Source of the DNA: Nostoc sp. NMS8
GTDB taxonomy: Bacteria > Cyanobacteriota > Cyanobacteriia > Cyanobacteriales > Nostocaceae
Assembly: GCF_017115045.1 (NCBI RefSeq)
Contig: NZ_JABXKK010000098.1
Location: forward strand, 186,001-250,000
Length of the DNA stretch: 64,000 nucleotides
Direction: 5' to 3'
Made by a program: the position numbers and the translations under genes. Shown here in pieces: positions 60,455 through 64,000 of the stretch. Position 1 is the stretch's first letter. Every line of letters begins with the position of its first letter. Below the pieces are notes generated by a model, which did not search any database, was not told where the DNA came from, and saw only the letters and a program-made list of their open reading frames with translations.

Positions 60455-60959
60455 CTTAGAGCGTCTGTTGGCAATATTAAAAGAACAAGCAGACTTGATT
60501 TATAAACTTAACACACGTTCTGACTTTCAATACAAAAGTACACAAAGGCTAGTTTTGGATTATGGTAAACCTTTTGTAACTCAGGTTAAATCACCATTTA
60601 AAGGTGAACGTAAAGCTTGCTTTGAAAACTGCTTAAAAGGATTGTTGAGGTATCCACACCTAAACTACTGTGAGGGATTTGCTATTAGTGAGGATATTGA
60701 TATAGCTGTATCCCATGCTTGGCTGGTCAATAATGATGGAGAATTAATTGATCCAACTTGGATAGGTGAGCGGTTTAAAGGTAGTGCTTATTTTGGAGTA
60801 GTCTTCACCGATGATTTTGTAAGAGAAATAGCCCAAAAGACTAAATGCTATGGAATCCTAGATAACGACTATATGAATGAACACCAACTTAAACGAGAAG
60901 GATTTCCAACTCACGCACTTCATCCCATATTTCACTCTTCTGTAAATGTGCCTGAGTGA
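60447..60959 (+). CDS. Hypothetical protein (170 aa)
   Basis: The segment CFENCLKGLLRYPHLNYCEG and VSHAWLVNNDGELIDPTWIG resembles the Cys-His-Asp layout of transglutaminase-like or small phage enzymes. Visible residues are Cys in the first motif, His before AWLV and Asp before PTW. Activity is a guess. The ATG at 60447 overlaps the previous gene; an ATG at 60432 also exists. Confidence 0.6.
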   Translation: MNNLERLLAILKEQADLIYKLNTRSDFQYKSTQRLVLDYGKPFVTQVKSPFKGERKACFENCLKGLLRYPHLNYCEGFAISEDIDIAVSHAWLVNNDGELIDPTWIGERFKGSAYFGVVFTDDFVREIAQKTKCYGILDNDYMNEHQLKREGFPTHALHPIFHSSVNVPE

Positions 60960-61028
60960 AACAGTTTTGGGTGCGATCGTGTTATGCCATAATATTCAGT
61001 ATTCTATTAATATTGCAGTGACGAAGAT

Positions 61029-62063
61029 ATGTTAGCTGGTGCAGCACTACGTAAAACAGATTCTAGTTGGGAATTTGCATCAGAGGCAGCATTAGAAGAT
61101 TTTGTTTGGGATAACCTACAGCAATTATCAGGCTTAACACCTTTAAAACGACAGTATACTGTTAAGGGCGAAATCTGCGATATCTTAGCACTTAACGACA
61201 CGAGACAATTAGTAATTTTAGAACTCAAAAATGCTGAAGATAGATATGTTGTCCAGCAATTAACTCGCTACTACGACAACTTACTAGACGAGAAACCATT
61301 TCAAGAGCAAATTGATTACAGTCAGCCTGTCCGGTTACTTGCGATCGCACCCTCATTTCACAGACATAATCTGATTGACCGCAAACACACAAAGTTGATA
61401 GTTGATTTTTTGCAGGTTACTGTTGCCCAGATTAATCAAAATTTTCACTTACAACTGCAAGATACTGATACTAATCAAAATTGGTCAATTCCAATTACCT
61501 ATCAGGAACTTGATATTAGCAGTACATCAAGCAATATTCCAGACCCACCGCAATTACTTTTAGATTGGCTTGGTGCTTGTACTGGAGAGGAACAACAAGC
61601 AATTCTCAAACTTAGAGAGAAAGTTCTTGGCTTTGATGGGCGAATCAAAGAAGAAATTGAAGGTAAAAATACTATTAGATATGGCAGAGGTAAAGCTAAA
61701 CCAGTAGCCGAGCTATGCTATCAAAGAAAGATTAATAAACCAGTCATATTTCTATGGCTACCTACTCCAAGCTCATTATTATTTACACAAAGAAGACAAG
61801 TGATTGGCAGAATTAGGCTGTGGATGGATGGATCTGTTGTTACCCATGTTGGCCATATACCAGAAGGTTTCGGTCGGATGAGGCTGCAATCTGAATGGGA
61901 TGCCATGCCACGAGAAAAAAGACCTAGAAATTTGTATTGGAGCCTTTCTTATAAATCATTTTCTCCTGTGGTAATTAACACTTATAAGGAGTTAATTGCA
62001 AATCCTGATTCCCTAGAATCATTAGCAGATTTAGCACTTGGAAAGTGGTTAGCAAGAATATAA
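61029..62063 (+). CDS. PD-(D/E)xK nuclease, DUF91/NucS-like (344 aa)
   Basis: Residues 15-75 form a restriction-like nuclease core: FASEAALEDFVWDNLQQLSG, then GEICDILAL with the Asp, and QLVILELKNAED with Glu-x-Lys. This is the pattern of DUF91/NucS-like domains. The C-terminal 170 residues include RYGRGKAKPVAELCYQRK and are of unknown type. It may be a restriction or repair nuclease. It stands alone on the plus strand. Confidence 0.75.
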   Translation: MLAGAALRKTDSSWEFASEAALEDFVWDNLQQLSGLTPLKRQYTVKGEICDILALNDTRQLVILELKNAEDRYVVQQLTRYYDNLLDEKPFQEQIDYSQPVRLLAIAPSFHRHNLIDRKHTKLIVDFLQVTVAQINQNFHLQLQDTDTNQNWSIPITYQELDISSTSSNIPDPPQLLLDWLGACTGEEQQAILKLREKVLGFDGRIKEEIEGKNTIRYGRGKAKPVAELCYQRKINKPVIFLWLPTPSSLLFTQRRQVIGRIRLWMDGSVVTHVGHIPEGFGRMRLQSEWDAMPREKRPRNLYWSLSYKSFSPVVINTYKELIANPDSLESLADLALGKWLARI

Positions 62064-62074
62064 ATTATTCTGAT

Positions 62075-62278
62075 TTAATCATCTGGAAATTGCCAAGATG
62101 AAATACTTTCTACATCTTTGCTACTGCATTGAATACAAATAACATCAAATGCTGAATCCATCCACTCATAACCACAAGCATGACAGTGACAAAAAATATT
62201 ATTGCGGTTGGCATCTTTTATACCCTGATGCCATTGCTGTAGTTGGTCTGGATTTTGAAAAGGAAAATTATCAGACAT
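62075..62278 (-). CDS. Small zinc-ribbon-like protein (67 aa)
   Basis: CHCHACGYEWMD and ICIQCSSKDVES give a Cys4-type zinc ribbon. The start at 62278 is the first Met of the coherent sequence; the longer frame to 62341 overlaps the next gene's coding region. It is convergent with the NucS-like gene, 11 bp apart. Function unknown. Confidence 0.6.
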   Translation of the reverse strand: MSDNFPFQNPDQLQQWHQGIKDANRNNIFCHCHACGYEWMDSAFDVICIQCSSKDVESISSWQFPDD

Positions 62279-62310
62279 TCTCGTAAGCCTCTTATCGTTA
62301 CAAAAAAATT

Positions 62311-62880
62311 TTACCCAAACGGTTGCCCCCACTGCTCCCACATTTCCTTGTTAAATGGCGATCGCCACTTCAAAATCAGACTCAACTCCAACTCCTGCCG
62401 TGCGCGTCGGTCAACAGGGGTGTCCCACCAAAAAGCGATGTTGACTGCTGTTTGCAACCCATAGCGATAATGTAAATCCTGATAGCTGGCGATGTAATCT
62501 TTGCAGGCGTGAATCCCTTTCCAGCGCTTGTTACTTCTGCACGTCTCACCCACATACAAAATCAGGTCAGCCGCAGAATCAACAACAAAGTAAAGACACG
62601 CATCGCCGGGGCTATCAGCTGGCATTCTCCAAAACGAGAGCGATCGCACTGACAACTGCAACGGATCAATCCGGTCTGGGTCGCAGTGCGCCGGGGCTAG
62701 ATCAAATAATGCCGTCTGTTGTGGTGGCTGACTTTCCCTTACTACCTGCTGATAGTCAAAAATCTGAGATTTCCACTTCAGCAGAGCATCAGCACTCATC
62801 ACCAGCCCCTCTGCTCTAGGTGCTGCTGTGGGTTTCACTTCTGGAAATAGGTTTAGCTGGTTGGGTTCCAAAGTCATCAC
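62311..62880 (-). CDS. GIY-YIG-family nuclease-like protein (189 aa)
   Basis: The core begins ACLYFVVDSAADLILYVGET with the LYF/YVG version of GIY-YIG, followed by RSNKRWKGIHACKDYI (Arg) and a Glu in RRARQELELSLILKW. The N-terminal 85 residues are a proline- and glutamine-rich extension (PNQLNLFPEVKP). Similar proteins occur in Nostoc. It is the second GIY-YIG protein in the window. Confidence 0.75.
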   Translation of the reverse strand: MMTLEPNQLNLFPEVKPTAAPRAEGLVMSADALLKWKSQIFDYQQVVRESQPPQQTALFDLAPAHCDPDRIDPLQLSVRSLSFWRMPADSPGDACLYFVVDSAADLILYVGETCRSNKRWKGIHACKDYIASYQDLHYRYGLQTAVNIAFWWDTPVDRRARQELELSLILKWRSPFNKEMWEQWGQPFG

Positions 62881-62966
62881 TGGGAGTTACAAAGCAGATT
62901 ATCTCTCAGAACTGAATCGAGTAAACCTGTTAACAGCTTTAGTTCTCTTGGAAAGTGAGCGATCGC

Positions 62967-63149
62967 TTATTCTTCGGACTTCAAATTGTGCTTTTTGATT
63001 ATTTCCTGGTTCTCAGGTTTATTGAGCCAATCTTCTAGAGCCTCAGCGATCGTATCGCTGAGGTTTTTATCTTTGAGGGCTACTACTGCCCTAAACAATC
63101 GGTTTAACTCTGGAGAAACATAGCCCCGTAATTCCTTCTTCTCGCTCAT
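62967..63149 (-). CDS. Ribbon-helix-helix (CopG/ParD-like) protein (60 aa)
   Basis: SEKKELRGYVSPELNRLFRA forms the beta strand and first helix, and NLSDTIAEALEDWLNKPENQ the second. The pattern is that of a CopG or antitoxin-type DNA-binding domain. No toxin gene lies beside it. The second Met of the frame (63149) is the more usual start; 63152 is possible. Confidence 0.65.
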   Translation of the reverse strand: MSEKKELRGYVSPELNRLFRAVVALKDKNLSDTIAEALEDWLNKPENQEIIKKHNLKSEE

Positions 63150-63353
63150 CAACCTTGCACAGCGTACAACGGCTTAATTTTTACACAGCTTTTTAGGATA
63201 TTTTGATTTAGCGGTTTATCCTATTATCCGATTGTCCTATTTCGGCAGTATGATTGTGAGTGTTGCAACGCGCAACGGCGAAGCGATCGCCCTCCGGCTG
63301 GACACCAAACAGAGCGATCGCCAATGTTTACCCCCATATTGGGAGACTAATAA

Positions 63354-63599
63354 ATGATGACACAAAGCTTTTTGTCAGGTGCTAACAACCCCACCACCAA
63401 TCAAACATCCTCTGAAGCAACCCCTTTTAAAGAACCGCTCAAACATCTGTTGATTGGTTCTTCTAAAGCTGTGACCAGCACAATTCACTACTTGCAGGTG
63501 ATTGGTTATGCAGATGTTGGAGATTGGAGTCCCTTGCTACCAAGCCCTAACCCAGGCGAGGTAATGAGCATTTTGAATAGACCTATTGTGGTGAAATAG
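63354..63599 (+). CDS. Conserved cyanobacterial hypothetical protein (81 aa)
   Basis: The C-terminal 45 residues are VTSTIHYLQVIGYADVGDWS followed by PLLPSPNPGEVMSILNR, which I recall as a conserved cyanobacterial motif of unknown role, often in plasmid or accessory genes. The N terminus is Ser/Thr-rich. Two adjacent ATGs are possible starts. Confidence 0.65.
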   Translation: MMTQSFLSGANNPTTNQTSSEATPFKEPLKHLLIGSSKAVTSTIHYLQVIGYADVGDWSPLLPSPNPGEVMSILNRPIVVK

Positions 63600-63893
63600 T
63601 CGTCACGCCAAATCTAAGTAATAGATGTCCCCAAGCGGGAGTTATTTTTTGGCGGTAATTTGAGAAGGTCAAAAGTGCGATCGCTTGACCTCCAGTTCTG
63701 GGGGAAAGGGAGCGATCGCCCTTCATCCCTTCATTTTTAGAGAAAGCCCCCAAGCCAGACATCGGAATTTCAAAGAGGGAAGCGGGGATGCTCTGAGGCG
63801 GAAGGTGGGTTAAATGATAAGTGATTGTTCGGACTTGACATGAATCATGAGCTAAAATAATTAGTATTTTTGTACTAAAAGTAGCTATGAGCT
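63600..63893. other. Gap with HIP1 sites
   Basis: 294 bp with several GCGATCGC-type sequences and no gene seen. It includes the LexA-like palindrome at 63862 near its end. Confidence 0.45.
63862..63877. promoter_or_regulatory. LexA-like palindrome 3 (TAGTATTTTTGTACTA)
   Basis: It differs by one base from the palindrome upstream of recD2 at 41849 and shares its AAAA 3' flank. It lies 17 bp upstream of the gene truncated at the window end. Confidence 0.45.
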
Positions 63894-64000
63894 ATGAGCC
63901 AAGAAGACATTTTAGGTCAAATATCTGGCGAAGATTGGATAAAAAAAGGTGGTTTAGATGTCCCCGACGATATTTTTAGCGCCTTAGAGAGTCCGTTTGA
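63894..64000 (+). CDS. Hypothetical protein, N-terminal part (partial)
   Basis: The frame SQEDILGQISGEDWIKKGGL, then DVPDDIFSALESPF, runs off the window. Only 35 residues are visible and no family is clear. The ATG at 63894 is favoured over ATG 63887 in another frame, because the latter gives an unlikely Arg-rich peptide. Confidence 0.5.
   Translation, partial: MSQEDILGQISGEDWIKKGGLDVPDDIFSALESPF

Noticed and set aside
20031..64000. Integrase, transposase, phage structural genes or tRNA attachment site for the element
   Set aside because: None was recognised on either strand, so the element type cannot be stated from this window.

Overview
The window looks like chromosome of a filamentous, probably heterocyst-forming cyanobacterium (Nostoc/Anabaena type). 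Evidence: dense GCGATCGC (HIP1) octamers, the end of a psaK gene, the cyanobacterial alkane pair aar/ado next to accA, a nucA/nuiA pair closely resembling the Anabaena nuclease and its inhibitor, heptad tandem repeats between genes, and several pentapeptide-repeat proteins.

1-19 kb is mostly ordinary backbone. It holds psaK (partial), trpF, folE, an SDR reductase, accA, aar, ado and a sugar ABC permease. A plasmid-type CyRepA1/DUF3854 replication protein follows, then a TPR protein, a SelD-N-terminus-like FAD oxidoreductase and three pentapeptide-repeat genes.

19.1-20.03 kb is the 5' part of comM/yifB. The gene breaks off inside its Walker B motif and runs in frame into a secreted thermonuclease. 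The rest of comM is not in the window, so about 44 kb of accessory DNA (20.03 kb to the end) appears to sit in or beside an interrupted comM. No integrase or transposase was seen in the window.

22-33.6 kb is an array of small, mostly single-gene units, nearly all on the minus strand: DUF5131, zinc-cluster proteins, two SLOG-type proteins, DUF4326, DUF3268, a 2OG-Fe(II) oxygenase and many unknowns. At the right end are a cytosine-5 DNA methyltransferase and RNase HI on the plus strand. Most units end in a hairpin. Fifteen carry the octamer GCTRTCGC upstream of the start codon, at 31-36 nt in most cases. This is the best candidate for an undescribed system. The methyltransferase gene also appears to encode a second protein in another frame.

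33.9-48.8 kb holds an HTH regulator with matching palindromes near a small membrane protein, a GIY-YIG protein, nucA/nuiA, a RecD2-like helicase, and a plus-strand run of DprA-like, HAD-phosphoribosyltransferase, SF1 helicase and NERD-helicase genes that looks like a defence module.

48.9-64 kb holds an in-frame fusion of ribosomal protein L22 to a subtilisin-type protease, an AAA ATPase, a Nif11-like pair, an HNH restriction-type nuclease, a DUF262 protein, a run of small unknown genes, a NucS/DUF91-like nuclease, a second GIY-YIG protein and a truncated gene at the window end.
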